Below are positions 11,441-23,325 of a DNA stretch of 64,000 nt, in pieces (the stretch's first letter is position 1; each line of letters starts with the position of its first letter). The position numbers and the translations under genes are program-made. A model generated the notes under the pieces. It ran no database searches. It worked only from the letters and a program-made list of their open reading frames with translations, and was not told the DNA's origin. Source of the stretch: Lithobates sylvaticus (taxonomy: Eukaryota; Chordata; Amphibia; Anura; Ranidae); the NCBI GenBank assembly GCA_028564925.1, contig CM053029.1, forward strand, positions 578,553,193 to 578,617,192, given 5' to 3'.

Positions 11441-11834
11441 GTGCAAATAAGAAGAAAATCGCGCTGACACAAAATAGCGAAGAAAGCCGCGTGCAAAAAA
11501 CAGTCACATATGCTGTAAAGTATAACAAATAATAAGAATGTGCAGTGCTTATAATAAATGAAGTCCATAAATTAGTGAATCAATAATAACAAAAAATGCT
11601 GACATATTGTACTGAGTGCATTTGACTCCGTAATAGAGTCCTTCAACTCTGGTAAGAGTTCATCTCACACTGGGTGGTGGATCACGTGGTGGATTTTGCT
11701 CACATTCCTGAACTTTAGATTTTTCACAACTTTATGAATTATCTCCTGGATAGTTTTTTGTCAGATTTTTTTATTATTGATTGACTCATTTATGGACTTA
11801 ATTTGTTATAAGCGCTGCATATTCTTATTATTGA
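11441..11834. mobile_element. 394-bp insertion of unknown class with 12-bp duplication
   Basis: TTGGACACACTA occurs directly on both sides (11429-11440 and 11835-11846). The body contains an inverted repeat: 11524-11605 against about 11760-11830, sharing AATAAGAATGTGCAG, AGTCCATAAAT and CAATAATAA blocks. A 12-bp duplication is long for DNA transposons and fits target-primed insertion, but no LINE or SINE tail is seen. Confidence 0.5.
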
Positions 11835-12028
11835 TTGGACACACTAACTACAGCTATGGACGACACTGGAGGATCTTGCACAAAACTTCTTTTTAGAGCT
11901 CTCATTCATCAACTCTCTAGGAGTTGGACTCGAGTTGATGGTACTTAATAATAAGGGTTCATTGATATCTTCATGTTTGCCGTGTATTCGGTTTGCTGGT
12001 GTTTGGAAAGGTTTTGTTTCACTGTTAA

Positions 12029-12785
12029 CTAGTTGCCGACCAGCCACTGTTGTTACACAGCAGCAGGTTGGCTCCCCTGCACAAATCACCGTAGCTGTAC
12101 GGCGGCCGCTTTAAGGGTTATAGGGGGTGCGCGTGTGCCTACGGCATGACCCTGAAGCCGATGCACGTGGCCGGTGGCCGCGATGTCCACCGGCCACCCG
12201 CAATCGCTCCGCAGAGAGCCAGAACGGGGTTCTGTCAATGTAAACAGACAGATCCCTGTTCTGACAGGGGAGTAGAGAGCGATCGTCTGTTCCTAGTGAT
12301 CAGGAACAGCAATCTCTTTCCTCCTCCAGTCACTACACTCCCTCCACAGTTAGAAACACCTCCCTAGGGAACACTTAACCCCTTGATCACCCCCTAGTGT
12401 TAACCCCTTCCCTGCCAGTGACATTTATACAGTAATCAGTGGCTACATTTAGCTCTGATTGCTGTATGAGTGCCAATGGTCCCAAAAAAGTGTCAAAAGT
12501 GTCTGATCTGTCCGCCGCAATGTCGCAGTCCCACAACAAAATTTCTGATCACCGCCAATACTAGCAAAAAATGAATACTAAAAATGCCATAAATATATAC
12601 CCTATTTTGTACGCTATAACTTTTGCGCAAACCAAAAGAAAGCTCTTTTTGTGGGAAAAAAGGACGTCAATTCTGTTTGGGTACAGCGTTGCACGACTGT
12701 GCAATTGTCAGTTAAAACAACGCAGTGCCGTATCGCAAAAAATTGCCCTGTCATTAAGGGGGAAAATCTTTCGGTTCTTAAGTGG
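12029..12785. mobile_element. piggyBac-like MITE, 757 bp
   Basis: TTAA at both edges (12025-12028 and 12786-12789). Left end CTAGTTGCCGACC is a decayed CCACTTGCCGACC; right end CTTAAGTGG. The interior shares the GTTAACCCCTT, ACTATAACTTTTGCGC and ACCAAAAGAAAGCTCT blocks with the copies at 5523 and 22365. Confidence 0.75.
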
Positions 12786-12789
12786 TTAA

Positions 12790-13109
12790 ATCATATATAG
12801 TGTGGTTTCAGTTTCCTAAGTGTAACTACACAGATCTGGTCATCCCTGCTGCTGGATGCCCGAATTCAGCATCCCTGAGAGTATGCCTTCTCTATTCATA
12901 GAGCTCTTTTCCATTTTATTCGAATGGATAGCAGGTATATTAACCCCTGCAGCACCGAAGGATTACTTCTGTGGGGGTATGGTGGGGGTATGGGGGTTGG
13001 GCAGAGGACAGAAGACTTCAACTAAGACAACAGCCACCAGCACAAGGGACACTTCTTGAATTAAACGATTGTCCTTTGCACTAATTTAAAAAAAAAGAAT
13101 GAACTAAAC
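12790..13109. other. Intergenic, nothing recognised
   Basis: Unique-looking sequence between two MITEs; no gene signal. Confidence 0.4.
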
Positions 13110-13112
13110 TTA

Positions 13113-13516
13113 TGCCACGTGCATGCGATCGGATTTTCCGTCGGAAAAAACTTGGATTGTTTTTCCGACGGAATTCCGCTCAAGCTTGGCTTGCATACAC
13201 ACGGTCACACAAAAGTTCTCGTAACTTTCGACCGCCAAGAACGTGGTGGCGTACAACACTACGACGAGCCGAGAAAATTAAGTTCAATGCTGCAGAGCAT
13301 GCGTGGATTTGTTTCCGAGCATGCGTAGGAATTTTGCTAGTCGGAATTGATACAGACGATCGGAATTTCCGATTGGAACTTTTTCTGACTGAAAAATTGA
13401 GAACCTGCTCTCAATCTTTTGCTGGCGGGAATTCCGATGGAGCATTCACACGGTCGGAATTTCCAACCAAAAGCTCACATCGGACTTTTGCTGGCATAAA
13501 ATCCGATCGTGTGGCA
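13113..13516. mobile_element. Harbinger-type MITE, 404 bp
   Basis: TTA at both edges (13110-13112 and 13517-13519). Left end TGCCACGTGCATGCGATCGG, right end CGATCGTGTGGCA. It includes CATACACACGGTC and GAGCATGCGTAG blocks of the 36941 family. Open frames here are accidental. Confidence 0.75.
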
Positions 13517-13519
13517 TTA

Positions 13520-14008
13520 GGCTTTAAGAGGTCCATGTGCATTGACCCTATCGTCTTGATTTTTGAGATTATGTTCTGAAGGGTCATGTCACTAGATCAG
13601 AAAACTGAATTCTTTTTTGGAGATAAACAGTCTTCCAGCCAAAGTGCTTTGTAAACAGTTGGTGTATACAACTTTTCAATTAATGTGTTATGTCCTTTAG
13701 TGAAAGCCGAGTAAACAAGGCCGCAGTGCTCTTTGACTAGACATCTGTAAGTAATAGCCACTGAAGAACAATACACTGAAGTCTTGCAAAGTGGTTTTAG
13801 CTTCCTTCACACAATGTATCATTTTATTCCCAGAGCTGTTACAAAAGCCAATTGCAATTCACTTATTTGGAGCAGCTATGATATCCACCAAGAAACATAT
13901 TACATTATGATAGGAAAAAGCACTTTAGAGCAGCCAGAAGAGATCAGGGCTTCAGGAAATGGCTTTTCTCCTTCCCATTATTAAGAACATGTTATGTAAC
14001 TGGGGAGA
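13520..14008. other. Intergenic, nothing recognised
   Basis: Unique-looking sequence before the GATA array; no coding signal. Confidence 0.4.
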
Positions 14009-14130
<122 letters not shown>

Positions 14131-14725
14131 GAATTTGTGAACCCTTAGATATTTTCTTATAAATGTCTTCTAAGATATGATACAATTTTTTTGCCATAAT
14201 AATTAATAAACAAACAAAACAGACACCATTCTATACTTTGTTGGTGTGCATTTTCAAGATAGTTGATGGAAAACATTTAAACCAAGTATATTCTATACCA
14301 GACTTGTGCATCTGATAGAAGAACATGCATATTCAAAACTAATTTCATAGATATTTTTTAAGTTGTTTTGCTTGAGATTTAAAGCGAAGTTATATATTGA
14401 AAAGGAAGTACCTGGGGCTGCCCCTAACATGCCCCTGACAAAAATGGAGAACATAGGACTATCTCGGTACCCAAGGTTTATGCAAAGAATATAGTAAAAA
14501 TAACAATTTATTAATAGAAAAACATGATTAAAATGGAGATAGGGATAATTTTACAAAAGGGACTATATACAATCAATGGTTACAACCGTGCATTGTACAT
14601 ACAGAAGGTTTCAAAGAGTCGATGAACCCCAAGGATCACAAGGGGCATCGTATTGTAAATCTTGACACAAAATAGGCACACTTTCATAGTCAAATAGTCA
14701 TGACAAGTGATCTAGGTAACAGTAA

Positions 14726-16469
14726 AGCCCCTTACACACGATCGGATTTTTCGTCCGGATTGTCCGGTGGACTTAGTCCGCCGGTCAATCCGCCGGACTT
14801 TCCAGCAGAGGTCTGACGGACTTTCCAGAAGAGGTCCGCTGGACTTTCCGAACGTGTGGACTTGCCCACACACGCCCGGACTTTTCCGGCGGACAATCCG
14901 TCGGAGTTTTGGCGAAAGTCCGCAGGACTTTTGAAATTAATGGACTTGCCCACACACGGAGGTAAATTCCGTTCATTTAGAACGTGACTCCAGGGAGACG
15001 GGACTAGCGAAAGAAGTGAATGCCGCAGCTAGCCCCGTTACCTGGTATGGATTTCAAGGGAATCCCTATGCCGAAAAAATGGCGTGGGGGTCCCCCCGAA
15101 ATCCATATCAGACCCTTATCCGAGCACGCAGCCTGGCCGGTCAGGAAAGGGGGTGGGGACGAGCGAGCGCCCCCCCTCCTGAGCTGTACCAGGCCGCGTG
15201 CCCTCAACATCGGGGGTTCCCTGGGGAAAGGGGGGCCCTGCGGCCCCCCCACCCCAAAGCACCTTGTACCCATGTTGATGAGGACAAGGGCATCTTCCCG
15301 ACAGCCCTGGCCGTTGGTTGTCAGGGTCTGCAGGCGGGGGGCTTATCGGAATCCGGGAGCCCCCTTTATAAGGGGGCCCCCAGATACCGGCCCCCCACCC
15401 TATGTGAATGAGTATGGGGTACGATGTATCCCTACCCATTCACCTAAGGAAAAAAGTGTAAATAAAAAAAAACAACACAATTTTTTTAAATACTTTATTG
15501 CACAGCTCCGGGGTTCTTCTTCCGTCTTGGGGGGTCTTCTCGCCGGACACCTCCGCTATCTTCTGCTCTTTTACTAGCTCTTTCACTAGCGGAGGAGCCC
15601 GGCTTTCTTCTTCGTCGCCGCCGCCGTCTGGGGGTCTTGTTCCGACTTCGGGGGTCTTTTCTGTTCTTCTTGCCGGGCCTCCGCTTTCTTCTTCCAGCTC
15701 TTTTACTTGCGGTGGCCCAGGCTTCTGTTGCCGTCGCCTTCTGCTTTTTTCTTCTTCCGATGTTGACTCGTCGCTGTCTCCTCTTCTAATGGCTCAGACA
15801 TGTTGCGCTGCCAGTTATATAGGGACAAGGGGCGGGGCCACGACTCATGTCACATGGTGACCCCGCCCCCCATATGATGTTACAGTCCCAGCATCCTCTT
15901 CTGTTCAAGAAGAACAGAAGAGACCCCCGAAGTCGGAACAAGACCCCCAGACGGCGGCGGCGACGAAGAAGAAAGCCTGCTCGTCCGCTAGTGAAAGACC
16001 TAGTAAAAGTGCAGAAGATAGCGCTCGTCCCCACCCCCTTTCCTGACCGGCCGGGTTGCGTGCTCAGGTAAGGGTCTGATATGGATTTGGGGGGGGGGGG
16101 GGGCCACGCTGTTTTTTTGGTGTAGGGATTCCCCTTTAAATCCATACCAGGTGACGGGGCTAGCGCGGCGGCATTGAATTCCTTCGCTAGTCCCGTATAC
16201 CTGGAGTCACGTTCTAAATAAACGGACTTTCCTCTGTGTGTGAGGCAAGTCCGTTCATTTCAAAAGTCCCGCAGACTAGCACACAGACGGCGGGATTGTC
16301 TGCCGGACTCCCGAGTCCGGCGGACAATTTTAAGTCAAAACTTAAAACTAGGTCCGCCAGACTTTTGGGAACAAAAAGTCCGCCGGAGCCCCACACACGG
16401 TTGGAATGTCCGGCGGACTCTAGTCCAGCAGAAAATCCCGCCGGAAAGTCCGATTGTGTGTACGCGGCA
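14726..16469. mobile_element. Palindromic non-autonomous Harbinger derivative, 1.74 kb
   Basis: TAA at both edges (14723-14725 and 16470-16472). Left end AGCCCCTTACACACG is close to the AGCCCCATACACACG end of the complete Harbinger; right end is GTGTGTACGCGGCA. Three nested pairs of inverted arms are visible: 14726-14990 with 16215-16469, 14990-15165 with 16025-16215, and about 15580-15672 with 15907-15997. Between them lie GC-rich degenerate tandem units with CTTCTTCGTCGCC and GGGGGTCTT. Open frames of up to 185 codons reflect GC-rich sequence and match no family. Confidence 0.8.
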
Positions 16470-17160
16470 TAAAACATGAGAGCGTCAAAAATGAGACAGA
16501 TGTGCTTGATACATAACATGATTTTAGCTTATGATTTAGGGATCCATAAATTCATGTATTTCTTACCCACAGGGACTAATGAAATATAGGGCAGCATGAT
16601 GGAGGCACCAAAAGGTTGTTCCCCCCTCTGGCGGATGCAGGAGACACTAGGGAATGTAATGATAAGATCTGTGATCTATCCCCAGAGAGGATAGCTAAAA
16701 TAAGAGGTTGGTATATATTTTTTCTCCTTTTACTTTCTCTTTTTTTCTCGCTTTATACTAATCTCTTTATTTTAGCTGTCCTCTCTGGGAATAGATTGGG
16801 ATCTTATCATTACATATGCCTTTTGAAATTGTAGAACCCAGCATTCCCTAGTGTTTCCCATGTTCGCCGGGGGGGGGGGGGGACTGCCTTTTGCTGCCTC
16901 TATTGTGCTGCCCTATGTTTCATAAGCAATACATGAATTTATGGATCCCCAAATCATAAGATAATATCATGTTATATATCAAGCACATATGTCTCATCTG
17001 ATGTTCTCATGTTTTACTGTTACCTAGATTACTTGTCATGACTGTTTGACTTGTATGAGATTGTGCCTATTTTGTAGATGACAATGACTGATTCCTCCTG
17101 AGGAAGCGGCTCAAGCCACAAAACATGTAGAGGACTGTGTCAAGATCTACAATACGGTGC

Positions 17161-17523
17161 ATTTATTTATTTTTAGCAGAGAAGAAACGCTCCTGCGCAC
17201 AAGTGGAACACCAGACCGGCTATATACTGACACAGGCCTTGCTGTCCTCAAAGGTGGGGTACCCTAATAGTCAAAGATGAAAAAAGTAAAAGAAAGGGCG
17301 CACCAGCCTTGTGCATTATCCTTTGGATATATATTTATTAAAAACTTTAAAAAGAAAACTACTCACAAACAATTGTGTAAATTCCTGCAATATGAATAGT
17401 CGTCAAGAAGAAGCATTCAGTCAAAGATGAACAGAACTCTCCAAGGGTCACAGAGGAGCTCACAAAAATCACTGCAAGTTGACGCGTTTCGAAGGGGGCA
17501 TCCTTTCTTCCTCAGAGCTCAGC
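17161..17523. mobile_element. 363-bp insertion of unknown class with 11-bp duplication
   Basis: CAATACGGTGC is directly repeated at 17150-17160 and 17524-17534, and the foldback arm is continuous when the insert is ignored. The insert contains AGGGCGCACCAGCC, ATATTTATTAAAAACTTTAAAAA and a GACGCGTTTCGAAGGGGGC phrase. Class not identified. Confidence 0.55.
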
Positions 17524-17772
17524 CAATACGGTGCCCCTTGTGATCCTTGGGGTTCATCGACTTTTCAAAACCTTCTGTATGAACAATGCACGGTTGTAAC
17601 TATTGATTGTATATAGTCCCTTTAGTAAAATTATCCCTTTCTCCATTTTAATCATGTTTTTCTATTAATAAATTGTTGTTTTTACTATCTACTTTGCCTT
17701 AAACTTTGGTACCGAGATAGTCCTATTTCCTTTTATTTATTCCATATACTGGCAGCCCCAGGTATTCCCTTG

Positions 17773-18296
17773 TTAATATTCAACCATTGATTGTGGATGA
17801 TGGTACCCACCTCTACCTCTAGATTAACCAGATTGAGGCATTCCCTTAAACTAAAGTGTAGTTATGGTCAAAGCGTAAAATCATATATTCATTTCAACAT
17901 TGTATTTCAATTATTTCTAGCCTATTCCTGTTAATCTGAACAATTTTGAAGTTTGTAAACTTACTTTGTCTAAGATCTTCATAGATTTACTTCCTTGAAT
18001 TCTGTGACATGTAGACACTATGTCTGATGATTAGCACTGCTGTGTCACACATTTCACAGAGCCTGCCTTCTGAACCACAGAGGTGCTGAGGGGAGGAGTT
18101 TCAGGAGGTGGAGTCAGTACAGGAATGACTGCTTGCAGGTAGTAAGGTACCATGGGATATGTAGTCCTTAGAAATGGAGGAGAAGCATGCAAGGAATCCA
18201 GGAAGCTGTGGAAATAGACGGCCAGCTAACAGGCAGCACTCACAATATGAAAGGACAAGTAAGCCTATATTGGATTGTCCAAAATAACTATTGTTG
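17773..18296. other. Intergenic, nothing recognised
   Basis: Mixed composition; no coding or repeat boundary was found. Confidence 0.4.
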
Positions 18297-18298
18297 TA

Positions 18299-18955
18299 TA
18301 AGGTGTGTCTAAAAAGTTTTGTAAATGGTTTTAGAAAACAAACAAAACAGAAGATACAAACAAATTACCTTTATTGGTCTTCAAAATAATCGCCATCCTT
18401 CACAACACACTTTTGGCAACATTGATAAAGCTTCTGAAAACTGTCAGCAAAGTAATCGCAGAACCACTGTCACACATTCTTGGATTGCCACCAAGTCCGC
18501 AAAACATGCACCTTTCACAACGCTCTTCAGATGGGGAATTTTTGAGTCGTGGGGAAGAAGGTGAACACCATTCTATTGATTGTCGCTGCACCAGGTCTCA
18601 TCCCCTGTGACGATGGTTCACAGAAAGGATGGTTCCTGGTCACATATGGTAATGAAATCTCCAGTTGTTTCCATTTGTTTTGCTTTCTGTTGGTCTGTCA
18701 GCTTGTGCGGCACAAACTATTTCTGTTCACAGCTTCCGTGACGTACACTTTCACCAACTTTTCATGCGTCTCCGTTGCCGTTTTCCCCAATTTGTAGCAG
18801 TAGTTGCTCCATTGCACTGTGACTCTACCTCTTACATTGACTACGTTGGACTTTCCGCAGCAGATTTTTCCTGGCGGTCACGTATACTCCATATACCTGG
18901 CCCATGTTGCCATTTAGAAATCGGACCATTCACCAAACTTTTTAGACACACCTTG
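18299..18955 (-). mobile_element. Mariner-like element, internally deleted, 657 bp
   Basis: Ends TAAGGTGTGTCTAAAAAG and its complement CTTTTTAGACACACCTTG are flanked by TA (18297-18298 and 18956-18957). Its length is about half of a complete mariner (near 1.3 kb), and parts of a transposase read on the minus strand. It is a deletion derivative. Confidence 0.8.
18330..18900 (-). pseudogene. Mariner transposase remnant
   Basis: On the minus strand the C-terminal portion reads QKCVVKDGDYFE, the closing motif of mariner transposases, preceded by a serine/proline-rich stretch where PKLK and KGxRF motifs usually sit. Nearer 18700-18850, N-terminal motifs such as GKTATETHEKL and VPHKLTDQQKA are seen in shifted frames. 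Several stops and frame changes are present and the central catalytic part is missing. It cannot be functional. Confidence 0.7.
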
Positions 18956-19039
18956 TATGGCTATTACATGGCTATGGCTATTACAATGCTGATGTTACAA
19001 AATGAAACAGTATACTGTGACCATAGATTTCCTTTAACT

Positions 19040-19322
19040 GGAATTGAGGTCAGAATTCTGTCAGGCAGATCTGAACAGGCGCTCCATGCACCTCTATGGA
19101 GCGTCGGATGTCAGCGGTGACATGTCCGCTGACATCCGATCCGCTAAATCCAGACAGATGCAAACCATATTTTGCATCTGTCTGGCGGATCGGATGAAAG
19201 CGGACAGGAGGTCCGTAATCATCCGATCCCCCCATAGGGGAGAGCGGAGCTCTGACAGGTCCGTCCCTGCACAGAGTGCAGAGGCGGACTTGTCATCTGC
19301 CGGCTCAGCGGGGATCAACTGA
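19040..19322. repeat. GC-rich block with paired palindromes
   Basis: Two palindromes are visible: TCGGATGTCAGCG...CGCTGACATCCGA at about 19105-19140, and CAGACAGATGCAAA...TTTGCATCTGTCTG at 19151-19185. Repeated GGATCGGATG and CGGACAGG phrases follow. It is probably a MITE fragment abutting the next element; ends undefined. Confidence 0.5.
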
Positions 19323-20311
19323 GTGATTTAGCTGTTATGGCAGCAGCTAGCTACCATAACCCCGGTATCCTCTTCTTCAGCTGGCAGTCCAGTTTCCGAT
19401 AATGGTGGTCTCTTACCGGAGCTGTCGGCAGCAGCAGAGGCCATCAGATGCTCTTCCTTGCTGGGTATGGAGATGAGTGAGGGGAAGATGGCCCCCACCC
19501 GTCTCCATACCATTGCAGGGCGGAAGCGACATCAAAACGTCCCTTCCATCCATAGCTCTTAAAGGGACATTTCTTTTTCAAATTACCTATTTTTTTTATT
19601 GCATTTTAGTGTAAATATGAGATCTGAGGTCTTTTTGACCCCACGTCTCATATTTAAGAGGTCCTTTCATGCTTTTTTCTATTACAAGGGATGTTTACAT
19701 TCCTTGTAATAGGAATGTAAACAGTGTAAAAATAAAAAAAATAAAAGGTAAAATAAATAAGAAAAAACTTTTTTTTAAACGCACCCTGTCCCGCCGAGCC
19801 CGCGTGCAGAATCAAACGCATACTTGAGCAGCCCCCGCATATGAAAATGGTGTTAAAACCACACATGTGAGGTATCGCCACGATCGGTAGAGCAAGAGCA
19901 ATAATTCTCGCCCTAGACCTCCTCTGTGACTCAAAACATGCAACCTGTAGAATTTTTTAAATGTCGCCTATGGAGATTTTTAAGGTAAAAAGTTTGTCGC
20001 TATTCGCTATTTCAATTTTGAAGCGTGACATATTGGGTATGAATTTACTCTGCGTAACATTATCTTTCACAATATAAAAAAAATTGGGGTAAGTTTACAG
20101 TTTTATTTTTTAATTCCAAAAAGGGTATTTTTTCCAAAAAAAGAGTGCTCGAAAGACTGCTGCACAAATACTGTGTGACAGAAAGTATTGCAACGACCGC
20201 CATTTTATTCTCTAGGGTGTTAGAAAAAAGATTTTTGTAATGTTTGGGGGTTATAAGTAATTTTCTAGCAAAAAACAACAAATCTCAATAAGAGACTCGG
20301 TCCTTAAGTGG
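19323..20311. mobile_element. piggyBac-like element, right part
   Basis: The right edge TCCTTAAGTGG is followed by TTAA at 20312-20315. The interior from about 19555 (CATTCCTTGTAATAGGAATG, TTGGGTATGAATTTA, CTAGGGTGTTAGAAAAA) matches the reversed copy at 62309-63302. No left TTAA end was found, so the left side is truncated or replaced by the neighbouring repeat. Confidence 0.6.
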
Positions 20312-20315
20312 TTAA

Positions 20316-21271
20316 AAAAAACAAGAGACCAGAACCTGCTAAGCTGTCAGTGTAGATCTCCCCTCTTTCCTGGTCACTGAAAGGACCAAAGTTACAATAT
20401 CTTTTAGTATTCTTATATAAATACCTTATAGGCACAGGAAATTAAAACACAGCAGGATTGCTTCTCAGATTTTAAATTAAAAGGAAATTAATTACATTAG
20501 TAGCTGATCTTTAGTACTGGGTTCCAGAAAGGCTGCCTTTTCTTCCCCAAATAAGGGTTTCTATTTTGTACAGATATAGTTTATTTTATTTACTGTGAAC
20601 TTTTATTTATTTTTTTTCGGGACTTTGGCAGTGTACACATGCTGCTCAAATCTGTTTGCGGCTTGTGAATGCATGCTTGTGTGATAAGGTTGTGTTCACC
20701 AAAGTACCACGTATTTACCTCCCATATGCTGTTTTTGGTTGTTTTTTTTTTTAACAGTATATACAGATGATTTAGATATACTTTTTTTTATAACTTTTTT
20801 TTTTCTTTGCAACGCTATCCCTGCCCTGTTGAAGCAAACATGAGCAGGGACGTTATTGCAATTCCTGTACTCCCGTATTAAAAAATAAAAATCCTAATCA
20901 TCAGCAAATGGAGGGAGGAAATTCTATGGCCAGATAGTAGAAAAAAGTTAAGCATTGAGTTCTATATTTCTATAGATATTAAAAACAAAATGTGGAGAAA
21001 ATTTTGGCATTTGAATGGTGCAGAAGGTAGTAAAGTTTCACTTTTTTATCCTCCTAGGTGCAGAGCAGCCACTTGCATGAAAGTGATGCTACTAGATCCT
21101 TTCCCTTCTCCTCAAGGGTGTATTACAGTCATTTTTTTATTTCTAATGCTTCCTTTTTCTCCCTCTCACCCTCCTCATAACTGCATATCATCCTATCTAT
21201 ATATCATTTCTATCTGTGTCTACCATTCCCAAAATAGAACTGAAAATGTATTTAAAGGCTTCAACAAAGAT
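20316..21271. other. Intergenic, AT-rich, nothing recognised
   Basis: Several T/A runs and unique-looking sequence. No open frame with a recognisable domain. Confidence 0.4.
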
Positions 21272-21279
21272 GCTTAAAG

Positions 21280-22358
21280 TAAACTGAAATAGCAGAATAA
21301 TTTATTTTTTTTCGTTTCATTATTTACACAAATTTGCTTTCAGAATTTGTTTCGCTTATTTGAATTTGAATCGATTCAAATTTTCTAAACTCGGTCCAAT
21401 TGAACTCAATGCGACTGAATATGAAAAATTTGAATCAATTAAAATTGTAATTAGAATTCAAATTTACTATATTCGAAAACAATATATAATTTTGGAAGAT
21501 GGTTATAGTCTTTCTATTCTATTGTTTTTTATTTATTTTTTGTTCTATTCTATCCTATTCTATTCTTTTCTATTCTTTTATTTTCTATTCCAATCTATTT
21601 TTTTCTATTCTATTTGAATTGAAATGTATTCTATTCATAAGTGTTATATTCTTTCTATTCTATTCTATTGTTTTGTTTTTTTATTCTATTCCATTCTTTT
21701 ATTTTCTATTATATTCTAATTTGAATTTTGTTCTATTCAAAATTAAATTTTCAGAAGAAGGTTATATTCTTTCTATTTTATTCTGTTATGTTCTATTGTT
21801 TTTTCCTATTCTATTGTATTGTATTCTTTTTTTTTCAATTATTTTCAAAGTCAAATTTATTCTATTTGAAAATCGAATTTCAAAAGATGGTTATATTCTA
21901 TTTTATTTTATTCTTTTTTTTTAAATTCTATTCTATTCTATTCTATTCCTTTATTTGTTAATACATTTTATTCTGTTCTTTTATTCTCTATTCTATTTTG
22001 TTCTGTTTTACTCTATCCTTTTCTATTCCATTCTTTTATTTTCTATTCTATCTTATTGTGTATTCTTTTTTTCTATTCCTTTTTTTTTCTATTCGGTTCT
22101 ATTTTACTCTATTATATTCTATTCTGTTTTCTATACTATTCTTTTCTATTCAATTTTTTTATATTATATTCCTTTATTTTCATTTCTATCTTATTCTCTT
22201 CAAAAACGATTCAAATTTGAATTTCAGCTGAAATTTTGTATCGTTATTTTGTATTCATTTAAATTAGTTGCTGTTGTAATGCAGGAATTCGGATAAATCC
22301 GAATAACTACAAACTTGTCCATTTTTCGATTCGGAACTAAACATACGGCACATGTCTA
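21280..22358. mobile_element. hAT-like foldback element with (TTCTA)n cargo, 1,079 bp
   Basis: Left target duplication GCTTAAAG is at 21272-21279. The right copy is GC (22359-22360) plus TTAA split by a later piggyBac-like insertion and resumed as AG at 23324-23325. The right end is GGCACATGTCTA, the family terminus; the left end TAAACTGAAATAG is decayed. Near both ends the DNA is the AATTTGAAT / TTCGAAT kind, with a long pyrimidine array between. Confidence 0.7.
21499..22200. repeat. Degenerate (TTCTA)n pyrimidine-rich tract
   Basis: About 700 bp of TTCTATTCTATT-type repeats with almost no G on the plus strand. It gives artificial phenylalanine/tyrosine-rich open frames in all three plus frames, which are not genes. 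Confidence 0.9.
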
Positions 22359-22364
22359 GCTTAA

Positions 22365-23319
22365 CCACTTCCTATCCCGCCCATTATCATATGACGTCCG
22401 CAGGAGGGATCTCCCATCCTGGACGGGCGTCATATGATGTTCTGGGCTTCCTGACCATCTGGGGGCCCCCCGCCGCTTCACTTGTGAGCCGATGCGCGTG
22501 CCAGGCAGCCGCGATGTCCGCCGAGCACACGCGATTGCCCGTTAACAGAGCAGGACCGTGGATCTGTTGTGTAAACACACAGATCCACATCCTGTCAGGT
22601 GAGAGGAGACCGATCGTGTGTTCCCAGTACAGAGGAACACCGATCGGTCTCCTCCCCTTGTGAGCCCCCTCCCCCCTAAAGTTAGAATCACTCCCTAGGT
22701 AACACAGTTAACCCCTTGATCACCCCCTAGTGTTAACCCCTTTCCTGCCAGTGACATTTATATAGTAATCAATGCATTTGTATAGCACTGATTGCTGTAT
22801 AAATGTTAATGGTCCCAAAATGGTGTCAAAAGTGTCTGATATGTCTTTGCAATATCGCAGTCATGATAAAAATCGCAGAGCGCCATTACTAGTAAAAAAA
22901 TAAAAAATAAAATGACATAAAACTATCCCCCAATTTGTAGACACTATAACTTTTGCGCAAACCAATCAATATACGCTTGTTGCGATTTTTTTTACTGAAC
23001 AATACATATCGGCCTAAACTGAGGAAAATAAACGTTTTATATTTTTTTGGGGGAATATTTATTATAGCAAAAAGTGAAAAATAATGTGTTTTTTTCAAAA
23101 TAGTTTTTTTTTTTTTTATAGCGCAAAAAAAAAAAAAAAAACGCAGAGGTGATCAAATACCACCAAAAGAAAGCTCTATTTGTGGGGAAAAAAGGACGTC
23201 AATTTTTGTTTGGGTTCAACGTCGCACGACCGCGCAATTGTCAGTTAAAGCGACGAATTGCCAAATCACAAAAAGTGCTCTGGTCGGGAAGGGGGTAAAT
23301 CCTTCCGGGGCTGAGGCGG
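22365..23319. mobile_element. piggyBac-like MITE, 955 bp
   Basis: TTAA at both edges (22361-22364 and 23320-23323). Ends CCACTTCCTATCCCG and CTGAGGCGG. It inserted exactly into the TTAA of the hAT duplication GCTTAAAG, which confirms both its boundaries and its target preference. Shared interior blocks: ATATGACGTCC, GTTAACCCCTTT, ACCAAAAGAAAGCTCT. Confidence 0.85.
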
Positions 23320-23325
23320 TTAAAG

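Larger units (their letters stand above)
14400..17772. mobile_element. Large foldback element, interrupted twice
   Basis: The left arm (14400-14725 continuing at 16470-16725) is an inverted copy of the right arm (16740-17160 continuing at 17524-17772). Paired blocks include ACCTGGGGCTGCC / GGCAGCCCCAGGT, CGGTACC, AATTTATTAATAGAAAAACATG and CCTTGTGATCCTTGGGGTTCATCG. The arms meet near 16730. It is interrupted by the Harbinger derivative (14726-16469) in the left arm and a 363-bp insertion in the right arm. Class unknown; no coding region. Confidence 0.7.

Noticed and set aside
15004-15577. GC-rich frames of up to 185 codons in the palindromic Harbinger derivative
   Set aside because: Several frames on both strands are open at once owing to GC content; none resembles a known protein.
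21360-22296. Overlapping open frames rich in phenylalanine, tyrosine and leucine
   Set aside because: They arise from the (TTCTA)n pyrimidine tract, which lacks stops in plus frames; all three frames are open at once.
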